From assembly GCA_945881965.1 (NCBI GenBank), contig CAMCVS010000003.1, positions 186,001 to 250,000 on the forward strand: a DNA stretch of 64,000 bases, written 5' to 3'. Position 1 is the first letter of the stretch; each line of letters begins with the position of its first letter. A program made the translations under genes and the position numbers. This DNA is from Paracoccus haematequi. GTDB lineage: Bacteria; Pseudomonadota; Alphaproteobacteria; Rhodobacterales; Rhodobacteraceae. The notes under the pieces were generated by a model, which saw only the letters and a list, made by a program, of their open reading frames with translations, did no database searches and was not told where the DNA came from. Shown here piece after piece: positions 28,008-38,033 of this stretch.

Positions 28008-29360
28008 ATGGCTACTGAAATTCTGATGCCTGCCCTGTCGCCGACGATGGAAGAAGGCACATTGGCGAAATGGCTGGTCAAGGCGGGCGATACCGTCAAG
28101 GCGGGCGATATCCTCGCCGAGATCGAGACCGACAAGGCCACGATGGAGTTCGAGGCGACCGATGAGGGCGTGGTGGGCGCGCTGCTGGTCGCCGCCGGGA
28201 CCGAGGGCGTCAAGGTGAACACGCCGATTGCCACGATGCTGGCGGATGGTGAGGTGGCGGGGGCCGCGCCTGCACCGGTTGCCGCGCCGGTACCTGCCGC
28301 GCCGAAGGCCGCCGCTGTGGCCTCTGCCCCGGTTGCCGTCACGCCCAAGGCCAGCCCCGATTGGGCGCCGGGCACCGAGATGAAAAAGCAGACCGTGCGC
28401 GAGGCGCTGCGCGATGCCATTTCCGAGGAAATGCGCCGCGACGGAACCGTGTTCCTGATGGGCGAAGAGGTGGGCGAATACCAGGGCGCCTACAAGATCA
28501 GCCAGGGCTTGCTGGATGAGTTTGGCCCGAAACGCATCATCGACACGCCGATCACCGAGATGGGCTTTGCGGGTATTGCCACCGGTGCATCCTTCGCCGG
28601 ACTGCGCCCGATCGTCGAGTTCATGACCTTCAACTTTGCCATGCAGGCGATTGATCACATTATCAATTCCGCGGCCAAGACGCTGTATATGTCAGGCGGC
28701 CAGATGGGCGCGCCGATGGTGTTCCGTGGCCCGAACGGGGCCGCCGCCCGCGTGGGCGCGCAGCACAGTCAGGATTATGCCGCTTGGTATGCGCAAATTC
28801 CCGGCCTGCGGGTGGTGATGCCCTATTCGGCGTCCGACTACAAAGGCCTGATGAAAACCGCGATCCGCGATCCGAACCCGGTGGTGTTTCTGGAAAACGA
28901 AATCCTCTACGGCAAGACCTTCGAAGTGCCGGTGCTGGATGATTTCACCATCCCGTTTGGCAAGGCGCGGATCTGGCGCGAGGGCAGCGATGTCACCATC
29001 GTCAGCTTCGGCATCGGCATGACCTATGCGCTGGAGGCCGCCGAGCGGCTGGCCAAGGATGGCATTTCGGCGGAAGTCGTCGATCTGCGCACGCTGCGCC
29101 CCATCGACTATGACACGGTCATCGCATCCGTGATGAAAACGAACCGCTGCGTGACGGTCGAGGAAGGCTGGCCTGTCGGGGCCATCGGCAATCACCTGTC
29201 CGCCGTCATCATGGAGCGCGCCTTTGATTATCTGGATGCGCCCGTGCTGAACCTGACCGGCAAGGACGTGCCGATGCCCTATGCCGCGAACCTTGAAAAG
29301 CACGCGCTGGTGACGACCGACGAGGTCGTGGCCGCCGTGCATAAAGTCACCTATCGCTGA
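28008..29360 (+). CDS. pdhB: Pyruvate dehydrogenase E1 beta subunit with N-terminal lipoyl domain
   Basis: 450 residues. Residues 1-80 are a biotinyl/lipoyl domain (lipoyl lysine in [13 protein letters not shown]), followed by an Ala/Pro linker (about 85-120). The transketolase-like E1-beta domain includes [30 protein letters not shown] and [13 protein letters not shown]. The extra lipoyl domain on E1-beta is an alphaproteobacterial feature (known in Rhizobium, Zymomonas and Rhodobacter relatives). TGAGGAGACAGC is the ribosome site, overlapping the pdhA stop. The lipoyl segment is nearly identical to that of the next gene. Confidence 0.95.
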   Translation: MATEILMPALSPTMEEGTLAKWLVKAGDTVKAGDILAEIETDKATMEFEATDEGVVGALLVAAGTEGVKVNTPIATMLADGEVAGAAPAPVAAPVPAAPKAAAVASAPVAVTPKASPDWAPGTEMKKQTVREALRDAISEEMRRDGTVFLMGEEVGEYQGAYKISQGLLDEFGPKRIIDTPITEMGFAGIATGASFAGLRPIVEFMTFNFAMQAIDHIINSAAKTLYMSGGQMGAPMVFRGPNGAAARVGAQHSQDYAAWYAQIPGLRVVMPYSASDYKGLMKTAIRDPNPVVFLENEILYGKTFEVPVLDDFTIPFGKARIWREGSDVTIVSFGIGMTYALEAAERLAKDGISAEVVDLRTLRPIDYDTVIASVMKTNRCVTVEEGWPVGAIGNHLSAVIMERAFDYLDAPVLNLTGKDVPMPYAANLEKHALVTTDEVVAAVHKVTYR

Positions 29361-29371
29361 GGAGCGGGACC

Positions 29372-30703
29372 ATGGCTGTCAATATCCTGATGCCCGCGCT
29401 GTCGCCGACGATGGAAGAAGGCACGCTGGCGAAATGGCTGATCAAACCCGGCGACACGGTCAAGGCGGGCGATTTGCTGGCCGAGATCGAGACGGACAAG
29501 GCGACGATGGAATTCGAGGCAACCGATGAGGGCGTGGTCGGCGCGATTCTGGTCGCCGCAGGAACCGAGGGCGTCAAGGTGAACACGCCGATTGCAACAA
29601 TTTTGGCCGAAGGCGAAGCGGCGGGAACCTTGCCGCAGCCAAAGGCTGAGGCCCCCGCCGCCGCGCCAGCGGCGGCCCCGGCTATGGCTGTGGGCAAGCC
29701 CACAGCTGTGGCGGCGCCTTCGGCGCCGCTTTACTCGGTGGCGGCGCCTTCGGCGCCGCAGGGACCACGGGTGTTTGCCTCGCCGCTGGCACGGCGGATC
29801 GCGGCGGACAAGGGGATTGATCTGGCGGTGCTCGCAGGCTCTGGACCGCATGGCCGCATCGTCAAGGCGGATGTGCTGGCGGCGCAGGCTGCGCCTGCCG
29901 CTGCCGCGCCCGCCGTGACACCGGTTCGCAACGCGGAACCGGTTGCGGCGAAACCCGCAGCGGCGATGCCCACAGGCCCGTCCACCGAGACCGTGCTGAA
30001 AATGTACGAGGGCCGCGCCTTTACCGAGGTCAAGCTGGACGGGATGCGCAAGACCATCGCCGCCCGCCTGACCGAGGCCAAGCAGACCATCCCGCATTTC
30101 TACCTGCGCCGCGATATCCGGCTGGATGCGCTGATGGAATTCCGGGCCGAGTTGAACGCGAAACTCGACAAGCGCGGTGTCAAGCTGTCGGTAAACGACT
30201 TCATCATCAAGGCCTGCGCGATGGCCTTGCAGGAGGTGCCGGATGCCAATGCAGTCTGGGCGGGCGACCGTATCCTGAAGCTGACACCGTCCGACGTGGC
30301 CGTGGCGGTGGCGATTGATGGCGGGCTGTTCACCCCGGTGCTAAAGGATGCCGACAAGAAATCGCTGTCGGCGCTGTCAACCGAGATGAAGGATCTGGCC
30401 GCCCGCGCCAAGGCGCGCAAGCTGGCCCCCGGCGAATATCAGGGCGGCAGTTTCGCGATCTCCAATCTGGGCATGTTCGGCATCGACAATTTCGACGCCG
30501 TGATCAACCCGCCGCATGGCGCGATCCTGGCTGTGGGCGCGGGGGTCAAGAAGCCCATCGTCAACGGTGACAAGATCGAGATCGCAACCGTTATGTCTGT
30601 CACGCTGTCGGTCGATCACCGCGTCATCGACGGCGCGTTGGGGGCGCAGGTTTTGCAGGCGATCGTGGACAACCTCGAAAATCCGCTGGCGATGCTGGCC
30701 TGA
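29372..30703 (+). CDS. pdhC: Dihydrolipoamide acetyltransferase (E2 of pyruvate dehydrogenase)
   Basis: 443 residues. The order is lipoyl domain 1-80 ([11 protein letters not shown]), an Ala/Pro-rich linker, the peripheral subunit-binding domain ([16 protein letters not shown] to HGRIVKADV), a second linker, then the catalytic acyltransferase domain with the His/Asp motif [12 protein letters not shown]. It moves acetyl groups from E1 to CoA and forms the complex core. The linker DNA has a 22-nt direct repeat GTGGCGGCGCCTTCGGCGCC near 29709 and 29741. E3 is not in the window. Confidence 0.95.
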   Translation: MAVNILMPALSPTMEEGTLAKWLIKPGDTVKAGDLLAEIETDKATMEFEATDEGVVGAILVAAGTEGVKVNTPIATILAEGEAAGTLPQPKAEAPAAAPAAAPAMAVGKPTAVAAPSAPLYSVAAPSAPQGPRVFASPLARRIAADKGIDLAVLAGSGPHGRIVKADVLAAQAAPAAAAPAVTPVRNAEPVAAKPAAAMPTGPSTETVLKMYEGRAFTEVKLDGMRKTIAARLTEAKQTIPHFYLRRDIRLDALMEFRAELNAKLDKRGVKLSVNDFIIKACAMALQEVPDANAVWAGDRILKLTPSDVAVAVAIDGGLFTPVLKDADKKSLSALSTEMKDLAARAKARKLAPGEYQGGSFAISNLGMFGIDNFDAVINPPHGAILAVGAGVKKPIVNGDKIEIATVMSVTLSVDHRVIDGALGAQVLQAIVDNLENPLAMLA

Positions 30704-30820
30704 GGCCCGCATATCGGGCGGGACACGCGCAGATTCATCGCGCTTGGGTTGCATAAGTGCTAGATTGACGGCGCGCCATCGTTTGCGCCTTTGATTCTGC
30801 ATTTTTCAACGGAGTTTCCC

Positions 30821-31918
30821 ATGCCCATCAAGAATTACGGCGTCTGGACCGGCACAGCCGTGCGCGTGTCGGCCGAGACCGCCGCTCAGGACCCGAAATC
30901 GCCGCATATCCACCTGTTTTATGACGATGGCACGGGCGGCAAGTTTGACGGCGCACGGCGCGCCTCGATCAACGTCAAGTCGCTGTCGGCGATTTCCGAA
31001 TTGGTCTATTGGTTCATCCCGGATTACCGCCATCCGGTGACAGAGGCGCTGGGGTCGCTGACGCCGGGGTTCCGCAGCCTGCCGTCACAGCCGGGTGGGC
31101 TGGCGCTGGATTACCTGCGCGGCAACCTGATGGAATTCAGCACCGGGCGGGTGCTGGCGCATGACCTGCCCGGCGGACCGAATGACATCATCGACTATGC
31201 GATGCCGGATTTGCAGGCCGCCGTGGCGCGCGGGGCGACGGTGCATCTGTTCGGCGAGCCCTACAGCGACAAGCAGGGCATTCACGATATCCACATGAAC
31301 CAGGGCAGCGTCGGGCAGTTCACGCAATACAACGGCGTCTGGCAGGACGGGGCGGTGTTCCTGCACTTTGCCGCCGAGAACCGCACGGCGGCGATGTTCT
31401 TTGCCTTTGCCAGTCAGGCCGTCCACACCGATGAGGCCACGGGCAACGCCCTGCCCGGCAGCCAGAACTTTGCCACGCTGCTGGGACGGCCAACGCCGGT
31501 GCCGGCAGACCCGACAGGTCCAGCCCCGGAGCCAACGCCTGTGCCAGTCCCCGCGCCGATCCGCGATGATCGCCGGGTGGCGATCCTTGCCGCGTTGATC
31601 AACCCGGAAGGCCCCGAGAACCAGCCCGACGCGACAGGCCGCCCCGAGATGGTCTATCTGGTCAATCGCGGCACGGTCGGGCAATCGCTGGCGGGCTGGC
31701 AGATCCTGAATCGTGCCGATACAGCGCATGTGCTGGGCGGCGATGTCTGGCTGGCCCCCGGCGAGGTGCGCGCGGTCACGCTGGGTCAGGTCACCTTGTC
31801 GAACAAGGGCGGCACGATCACGCTGCTGGACGCGGCAGGGCTAAAGGTCGATGGCGTCAGCTATCTGGCCGAAGATGCGCGGCCAGAGGGATATTTGACG
31901 CTGTTCCGCCACGCCTGA
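30821..31918 (+). CDS. DUF2278 (YukJ-like) protein with C-terminal lamin-tail-like domain
   Basis: 365 residues. The N-terminal two thirds match the DUF2278/YukJ family, with the conserved GIHDIHMNQGS and a WQDGAVFLHF block. The linker at about 228-255 is Pro-rich (PVPADPTGPAPEPTPVPVPAP). The C-terminal ~110 residues (NRGTVGQSLAGWQILN, LAPGEVRAVTLG, GTITLLDAAGLKVDGVSY) form an immunoglobulin-like lamin tail domain. No signal peptide is seen. ATG 30821 follows ACGGAG. The function of the family is unknown. It is 117 nt downstream of pdhC and is probably a separate unit. Confidence 0.8.
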   Translation: MPIKNYGVWTGTAVRVSAETAAQDPKSPHIHLFYDDGTGGKFDGARRASINVKSLSAISELVYWFIPDYRHPVTEALGSLTPGFRSLPSQPGGLALDYLRGNLMEFSTGRVLAHDLPGGPNDIIDYAMPDLQAAVARGATVHLFGEPYSDKQGIHDIHMNQGSVGQFTQYNGVWQDGAVFLHFAAENRTAAMFFAFASQAVHTDEATGNALPGSQNFATLLGRPTPVPADPTGPAPEPTPVPVPAPIRDDRRVAILAALINPEGPENQPDATGRPEMVYLVNRGTVGQSLAGWQILNRADTAHVLGGDVWLAPGEVRAVTLGQVTLSNKGGTITLLDAAGLKVDGVSYLAEDARPEGYLTLFRHA

Positions 31919-31935
31919 ACGGCAATCGGGATGGA

Positions 31936-32739
31936 TCAGCCGCGCAGGATCTGGTCCATCTCATGCGCGGGGGTGGCGCAGCCAGCCTCACCCACCACCT
32001 TGGCGGGAACACCCGCCACGGTGGATTTCGGCGGCACCTCGTGCAGCACCACGGACCCGGCGGCGATGCGCGAGCAATGGCCGACGCGGATATTGCCCAG
32101 CACCTTGGCCCCCGCCCCGATCAGCACGCCATCGCCGATCTTGGGGTGGCGGTCGCCGTCTTCCTTGCCGGTGCCGCCCAGCGTGACGGAATGCAGCATC
32201 GACACGTTGTTCCCCACCACGGCGGTTTCACCGATCACGATGGAATGGGCGTGATCAATCATGATGCCGCGCCCGATGCGGGCGGCGGGGTGGATGTCGA
32301 CGCCAAACACCTCGGAACAGCGCATCTGAAAGAAATACGCCATGTCGCGGCGGCCCTCGCGCCACAGCCAATGGCCGACGCGATACGCCTGCACCGCCTG
32401 GAACCCCTTGAAAAACATCAGGGGTTGCAGAAACCGGTGGCAGGCGGGATCACGGTCGAACACGGCGACGATATCGGCGCGCGCGGCCAGCGCAAGGTCA
32501 GGATCAGCGCGAAACGCCGCATCCGAGATTTCGCGCACCAGTTGTTCCGACATCTCGGCAGAGGCCAGTTTCAACGCGATCCGGTAGGCCAGCGCACATT
32601 CGATGCTGTCGTGGTGCAAAACCGAACTATGCGCCAGACCGCCCAAAAGCGGTTCAGCGCGGACCATGTCTTCGGCCTCTGTGCGGATACGGGTCCAGAC
32701 CGGATCAAGGTCGGGCACGGCTTTCAGATGTTCGGGCAC
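31936..32739 (-). CDS. cysE: Serine O-acetyltransferase
   Basis: A 267-residue left-handed beta-helix acetyltransferase that makes O-acetylserine, the precursor of cysteine. The N-terminal helical SATase domain is followed by the hexapeptide repeats: VDIHPAARIGRGIMIDHAHSIVIGETAVVG, with the catalytic His in the DHAH segment, and GGTGKEDGDRHPKIGDGV. I place the start at GTG 32739, which has AGGAGG 5 nt before it. A TTG at 32757 lies upstream in frame but precedes that ribosome site. It follows GTA gp15 after 69 nt on the same strand with no terminator between. Confidence 0.94.
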   Translation of the reverse strand: MPEHLKAVPDLDPVWTRIRTEAEDMVRAEPLLGGLAHSSVLHHDSIECALAYRIALKLASAEMSEQLVREISDAAFRADPDLALAARADIVAVFDRDPACHRFLQPLMFFKGFQAVQAYRVGHWLWREGRRDMAYFFQMRCSEVFGVDIHPAARIGRGIMIDHAHSIVIGETAVVGNNVSMLHSVTLGGTGKEDGDRHPKIGDGVLIGAGAKVLGNIRVGHCSRIAAGSVVLHEVPPKSTVAGVPAKVVGEAGCATPAHEMDQILRG

Positions 32740-32808
32740 CGGTGCCTCCTGTGGCAATGGTTACGCCCGTAAGGATACGCCGATGCGCCGCAAAGTAAAG
32801 ACGCAGGG

Positions 32809-35800
32809 TCACGGCAGGGTCAGACGCGCGGATGCGCCAGCGCCAAAACGCGCGGATATCTGCGTGATTTCAACGCTTTGCCCAGAGGCCCCGTCCAGCG
32901 CGCGCAGGGGGGCCGGATAGGTCCACGCCGGGGTGGTCAGGATCACCTCGCGCAGCAACTGTGTGCCGGACAGGATGCGCAGGCGATAGAGTTCAGCTTC
33001 TTCGCCCAAGGGCACCTCGAAGCCGTCCCAATTGTCGCCGTCGATACGGGTGCGGCGCACCCATGTCAGTGCCAGATCGCCCGCAACATCGCGCGCGCGC
33101 AGATGCACCGGCGACAGCGGGCGCAGGCCGATCCCGGCAAAGGCGGCAGTGATCTCGACATAGGACGGATCGTCCAGCGCGCGGCGCGCCGGCCCGACGC
33201 GGTAGGTGCGGCTGACGCCCCGATCCGTTGACGCCAACGCGATCTGTTCCGGCGCGCCGTCGAGCAGCACGATATAGCTGCCCACGGGCCAGAGCGGGGC
33301 CATTTCGGCATCTGACCCGTTGCGGCCCCGGACGCGGTGCGAGATCAGGTATTCATCGGGGGCGATCAGGTCCGCCTGCGCAAACTGGATCACCTCCCAG
33401 CCATCGGGGCGGCCATCGCCGATCACGGCCAGGTTTGCGCCCGCCAACAGGCGATCAAGACCCACGGATTGCAGGGTGCCGCGTGCCATACGCACCTGTA
33501 TGGGCGCGCCCCGGTCGATCACCGCCGCGCTGGCGGATGGCAGCGCGGTCATCAATGTGCCAATCGCGGCGGGTCGCCCGAACAGGTTCAGCAGCGTGAA
33601 ATCCTGCCCGCCTGATGCCGCATACAGCGCCATCGCACCCGGCCAGGGGGTTGCCGCAAGCGCCAGATGCGGCGCGTGGTCCACCTCGTTGCCCCGGATC
33701 AGCGGCAGGTCCATGAACAGCGGCAAGGGCGGGATCGGCGGGGTGAAATCGGATACCGGCGGGGCATCATCCGGCATTTCCAGCGCGCGATACGCCACCG
33801 GTTCCACCCGCACGGCATCCGCGATGCGGAACGGGCCCAGTTCCAGCGTGTCGATGCGGTAAAGCCCCGCCGCCGCGCCGGTGCGCAGGTCGATCACATC
33901 GCCCGCCCGCAGATCGGCGCGCGATGGCGGCAGCGCCAGTTTCACGCCATCGCGGGCGATCCGCGATTCCGACAGCCAGCGTTCGACGGTTTGCCGCGCC
34001 TCGGTCCGGGTCATCACCAGCGGCAGATCGGAGGCGGCCACCGCATGGGTCGCGGCATCGGGCAGCACGGATTCCTCGGCGGCGATTTCATAATCCGCCT
34101 CGGCCTCGACAAAGCGCAGGCGGACGCGGCCCGCCATGTCGGCCTCGGCGGCGCGGTCGGCGCGCAACGCGCCTGGCACCTCGTCGGTTTCGACCAGCGC
34201 GTCGGCGTCCACCACCGCCTGCGCGCGGCCATCGCGGGTCAGGAACGCAATGCGCCCGTCGCGTTCCACCGCGTCAAACCCGTGCCGCAGCATCAGGGGT
34301 TGCAGCGCAGCGCGGGCATCGGTCACATCGGTGACCGCATAGCCGCGCACCAGCCCGTGCAATTGCGACATGTCGATGTCATACATGCCGACGCGGTGGC
34401 AGATCTCGGTGACGACCGAGGCCAGCGTGCGCGCGCCCATGCGTCCGGTGATCCAGTGGCCGCGGGTGTAATTCTCGCCGTCCGACCAGACCGCGCGCAA
34501 GCGGGGAAAGGCCGGGAACGGGCGCGCGTCCCAGGCCCAGACAAAGGTATGCGTCAGGTCGATCATCGGCCCGCCATAGATCGGCGACACCGGATTGCGC
34601 ACTGGGTCGCCCCAATAGCCCAACAGCGCGCGCAGATACTGAAATTGGATCAGGTCATCGCGCGCGCCGTTCGATGCGCGGGGCAGCGCGCTTTCAGAAG
34701 ATTTCGGGTCCAGGAACACGTTGGGCTGGTTGGTGCCTTTGTCCACGGCGGGACAGCCGATTTCAGTGAACCAGACCGGTTTCGATCCCGGCGCCCAGGC
34801 GGTCGGCACCGGGTTGCGCACACCATTCACGCGGTCATGGTGCAGGTTCGACCACCAGGCGCGGATGTCCTTGTAGCGAAACACCCACGGCTCGTTGAAC
34901 GCGCCATCGGTGATCGGGTCGCGGCGCTGTGCGGCAACGGCTTCGGGGCCGGTGTAATACCAATCGAACCCCTCGCCGCCTTCGATATTGGCGCGCAGAT
35001 AGTCCAGATCATAGATCGCGCGACGGGCCTCATCGGCGTGGTCGGTGTCATCGCGCCAGTCCGACAAAGGCATGTAATTGTCGATACCGATAAAGTCGAT
35101 GTTGCCATCTGCCCAGAGCGGGTCAAGGTGGAACAGCCGGTCACCATTCGCCAAGGTATGGCCCCAGTATTCGGACCAGTCGGCGGCGTATCCGATCTTG
35201 ACCCCCGGCCCCAGCAGCGCGCGCACCTCGGCCGCCAGCGCGCGAAAGGCCGCAACCGCCGGATAGCCCTGATGATCGCGCAGCCGCGTCAGGCCGACCA
35301 TTTCCGACCCGATGCAGAAGGATTCGACGCCCCCCGCCGCTGCACAAAGTGCGGCCTGATGCAGGATGAAACGCCGCAGGGTCCATTCGTCGGGGCCATG
35401 ATAGCTGACTGCGCCCGCGCTGACCGCGAAATCCGCCGCCCGCGCGGTGCCGAAAAACGCCGCGACCTCTGCTGCCGCCTGCGGGGTGCCATCCGGGCTG
35501 CCCGCGCGCCCCGGCGCTTTGGCCCCGGTGATCCGCCCGCGCCAGGGCAGCAGCGGCTGATGCGGCGCGTCCGAATAGGGGTCAGGGCGGTCATTGCCCG
35601 CCAGCTGCGTCATCAAGAGGAAAGGATAGAACATCACCTGCTTGCCCGCCGCCTTCAGCGCGGCAATCGCTTCGATCACCGACTGATCCGACGGGGTGCC
35701 GCCATAGACGACCCGCCCGTCCACCTGCGGCAGCACCCGCGCCACCCCGCGCGTTAGCCCCGCCACGGCCCAAGGATGGCTTTGCGCGTCCTGCGTTACC

Positions 35801-36711
35801 TGTTCGACCATCGGGCGCACCGTGCAGGCCCCCGCGCGCAGATCATCCCCGAACCACGACACGATCAGCGACACCGCGCGCGCGCGCGGCAGATCGACCG
35901 CCAGTTGATCCAGCGCCGTGGCAATATCCGTGCGCCCCGAGGCCGAATTGACATTCGCCACGCGCGACACGCCCGGACCCGAGGTGAACACCGCAGGCTG
36001 GGTGGACAGCGCATATTCGCCGGTCCCCGGCATCAACGCCACGCCCTGCACCAGATGCACCGGGTCGGGGTCGGCCATCAGCCCGGCCTGATCGGGGCGC
36101 ACCACTTCAAAGGTGAATTGCGGCACGCGGTTGCCATAGGCGCCCAGATCCAGATCCTCGATCACCACATAGGCGGTGCCGCGATAGGCGGGCACGCGCC
36201 CCGCGCCCTCGACCGCCTCGATGCGCGGATCGGGCATCTGCGAGGCTGTGCCGTGATAGACCCGCATCCCAAGCGAGGAGGGCGCGATTTCGGCACCATC
36301 GGCCCAGATGCGCCCGATGCCGGTGATCACGCCTTCGCATAGCGCAATCGCAAGGCTGACCGAATAGGAATAGCTGCGCGTGGTGGGTTGCGCCGGTTGC
36401 CGCTTGCCGCCGCCGCCGGTGACCGTCACCGTCTCGCGGAACCGCGTCGCCCAGATCACCTGCCCGCCGACACGGATGCGGCCATAGACCTGCGCGATGG
36501 CTTCGCCTTCGCCCGACCCGGTCAGGCGCAGCCGGTCGGTGCGCCCGGTTTCCACCACATCCGCGCCTTGCCCCAGCATCCGCTGATCAATCGCGCGGCC
36601 CAGCGTCGCCCCGATGAACCGCCCCACTGCCACCGAGGACAGGCCCAGCACCGTGCCTCCGATCGAGCCGCCGATGGCCGCGCCTGCGGCAGAAAGAAGG
36701 ATCGTGGCCAT
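32809..36711 (-). CDS. GTA gp15: large tail-tip protein with TIM-barrel domain
   Basis: 1300 residues, the last and largest structural gene of the gene transfer agent. A Gly/Ala-rich hydrophobic N-terminus (SAAGAAIGGSIGGTVLGL) is followed by beta-rich hub-like repeats. Next comes a glycoside-hydrolase-like TIM barrel (about 400-720, with DFIGIDNYMPLSDW and GSKPVWFTEIGCPAVDKG), then phage-tail/fibronectin-like domains to the C-terminus. In RcGTA this megatron protein caps the baseplate, contacts the cell surface and has a barrel related to peptidoglycan or glycan hydrolases. ATG 36711. It is separated from gp14 by 27 nt. Confidence 0.95.
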   Translation of the reverse strand: MATILLSAAGAAIGGSIGGTVLGLSSVAVGRFIGATLGRAIDQRMLGQGADVVETGRTDRLRLTGSGEGEAIAQVYGRIRVGGQVIWATRFRETVTVTGGGGKRQPAQPTTRSYSYSVSLAIALCEGVITGIGRIWADGAEIAPSSLGMRVYHGTASQMPDPRIEAVEGAGRVPAYRGTAYVVIEDLDLGAYGNRVPQFTFEVVRPDQAGLMADPDPVHLVQGVALMPGTGEYALSTQPAVFTSGPGVSRVANVNSASGRTDIATALDQLAVDLPRARAVSLIVSWFGDDLRAGACTVRPMVEQVTQDAQSHPWAVAGLTRGVARVLPQVDGRVVYGGTPSDQSVIEAIAALKAAGKQVMFYPFLLMTQLAGNDRPDPYSDAPHQPLLPWRGRITGAKAPGRAGSPDGTPQAAAEVAAFFGTARAADFAVSAGAVSYHGPDEWTLRRFILHQAALCAAAGGVESFCIGSEMVGLTRLRDHQGYPAVAAFRALAAEVRALLGPGVKIGYAADWSEYWGHTLANGDRLFHLDPLWADGNIDFIGIDNYMPLSDWRDDTDHADEARRAIYDLDYLRANIEGGEGFDWYYTGPEAVAAQRRDPITDGAFNEPWVFRYKDIRAWWSNLHHDRVNGVRNPVPTAWAPGSKPVWFTEIGCPAVDKGTNQPNVFLDPKSSESALPRASNGARDDLIQFQYLRALLGYWGDPVRNPVSPIYGGPMIDLTHTFVWAWDARPFPAFPRLRAVWSDGENYTRGHWITGRMGARTLASVVTEICHRVGMYDIDMSQLHGLVRGYAVTDVTDARAALQPLMLRHGFDAVERDGRIAFLTRDGRAQAVVDADALVETDEVPGALRADRAAEADMAGRVRLRFVEAEADYEIAAEESVLPDAATHAVAASDLPLVMTRTEARQTVERWLSESRIARDGVKLALPPSRADLRAGDVIDLRTGAAAGLYRIDTLELGPFRIADAVRVEPVAYRALEMPDDAPPVSDFTPPIPPLPLFMDLPLIRGNEVDHAPHLALAATPWPGAMALYAASGGQDFTLLNLFGRPAAIGTLMTALPSASAAVIDRGAPIQVRMARGTLQSVGLDRLLAGANLAVIGDGRPDGWEVIQFAQADLIAPDEYLISHRVRGRNGSDAEMAPLWPVGSYIVLLDGAPEQIALASTDRGVSRTYRVGPARRALDDPSYVEITAAFAGIGLRPLSPVHLRARDVAGDLALTWVRRTRIDGDNWDGFEVPLGEEAELYRLRILSGTQLLREVILTTPAWTYPAPLRALDGASGQSVEITQISARFGAGASARLTLP

Positions 36712-36738
36712 ATGCGCACTCCTGTTCGGATCAAGGGA

Positions 36739-37167
36739 TCAAGCCATGTCGGGAAAGCGGAACCGCGCCACCACGCGGCGCGCCCAGGGCGGGGTCAGGC
36801 GGCTTTCGACCACGCCCTGCCCGCTATAGGCGTGGACAAAGGCGGGGTCCGGCCCGATTGCGGTCTGGATGCCCAGATGTTTCGCCACCGCGCCATCGCG
36901 CATCCGGAACAGGATCACGTCGCCGGGGTCGGGTGTGTCGGTCGGGTGCAGATGCCGCAGCGCAGCGGCCCAGAGGTGTTCGTGGCCCGACACCTCGGAC
37001 CAGTCCATCGCATAGGGTGGCGGGGATTCGGCGTCGCGGCCATAGATCCCGCGCCACACCCCCCGGATCAGGCCCAGACAATCCGCGCCCGCGCCACGAC
37101 AGCTTGCCTGATGCACATAGGGTGTTCCGATCCACGCGCGCGCCTCGGTTACAACACGGGCGGTCAT
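36739..37167 (-). CDS. GTA gp14: NlpC/P60 cell-wall peptidase
   Basis: 142 residues, papain-like NlpC/P60 fold. The catalytic cysteine is in RGAGADCLGLIRGVW and the histidine in AVAKHLGIQTA. In RcGTA the peptidase sits in the tail tip and opens peptidoglycan so that DNA can pass. ATG 37167 overlaps the gp13 stop (ATGA), so it is coupled to the hub gene. Confidence 0.93.
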   Translation of the reverse strand: MTARVVTEARAWIGTPYVHQASCRGAGADCLGLIRGVWRGIYGRDAESPPPYAMDWSEVSGHEHLWAAALRHLHPTDTPDPGDVILFRMRDGAVAKHLGIQTAIGPDPAFVHAYSGQGVVESRLTPPWARRVVARFRFPDMA

Positions 37168-38033
37168 CGGCGGCTGCCCCCGTCCATGATCTGATCACCC
37201 GAAGGCGACCGCAGCGACCAGTCATCGCCGGGCAGGTCCGGAAAGCCCTGAAAGTTCAGCGTGTTGAGGAACTTTCGCTGGCAGGTTTCGAACCGCTTGT
37301 CGCACCCCGCCACCAGCCGCAGCCGGTCGCCGGGGGCAAGCGGCGCGCGCAACTCTGCCCAAAGCGTCACTTCGCGGCCCGCGCCTGCCAGATCGCTTTT
37401 GATCACGCCCGACAGCCCCGCCGCCCGCCCGGTCAGCACAATCAGCGATCCGCGCCCGAACCACCCCGCCTCGAACCCCGGCAGGGCCGCGCACAACAGC
37501 CGCGCGCCATCTGCCGCCAGCAGGTCTACCTCGGCGGCATACCCCGGCTGGGTCAGGTCAAAGCGGCAGGTCGCATCGCCCAGAACGGCGGTGCAGGGTT
37601 TCTGGAAAACCCGTCCCACGGGTCGGTTGAGCGCAGCCGATAAGGACCGCAGGTCTGCGGCAAAGGCCGCCCCCTCGCGCCGCAATGCGCCCACGGTGCC
37701 GCGAAACAGCACCGCGCGCGCGCTGACATCGGCCCAGTTGACCGCCAGCGCCGTAACCGCCGCCCCATCCCAGCGCCCTGCAAGGATATCGGCATCCGTG
37801 ATCGCGTCGGAGGACAGCGCGCCCACGGCCTCGGTGTTGTCCACCGACAGGCCGGTGGTCTGCATCAACGCCTTGGCCGCCATGCCGCTGTCAGCGCGAA
37901 AGGTCACGCCGTCAAACGTCAGCTCCAGATCGTGATCGGTGAAGCCGAACACCGTGCCATCGCTGCGTTGCAGCCGCCAGCACATGCAGACGGTGGTGGT
38001 CCCGGTCGCCAGATGGTCCAACAGCGCGGTCAC
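37164..38033 (-). CDS. GTA gp13: DUF2163 hub protein
   Basis: A 289-residue baseplate hub protein with an N-terminal DUF2163 domain and a C-terminal phage_BR0599 domain. Cysteines occur as TVCMCW, QKPCTAVLGDATCRF and VAGCDKRFETCQRKF. The last group in particular resembles the metal or iron-sulfur binding site reported for the RcGTA hub. The start is GTG 38033, overlapping the gp12 TGA (GTGA). The C-terminal NTLNFQGFP is conserved in GTA and lambda-like L-type tail proteins. Confidence 0.93.
   Translation of the reverse strand: MTALLDHLATGTTTVCMCWRLQRSDGTVFGFTDHDLELTFDGVTFRADSGMAAKALMQTTGLSVDNTEAVGALSSDAITDADILAGRWDGAAVTALAVNWADVSARAVLFRGTVGALRREGAAFAADLRSLSAALNRPVGRVFQKPCTAVLGDATCRFDLTQPGYAAEVDLLAADGARLLCAALPGFEAGWFGRGSLIVLTGRAAGLSGVIKSDLAGAGREVTLWAELRAPLAPGDRLRLVAGCDKRFETCQRKFLNTLNFQGFPDLPGDDWSLRSPSGDQIMDGGSRR

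Noticed and set aside
33667-35757. Very long open frame (about 700 codons) on the plus strand, antisense to GTA gp15.
   Set aside because: GC-rich DNA leaves long antisense frames; the product is Arg/His/Gln-rich low-complexity with no domain, and the minus-strand protein is clearly gp15.
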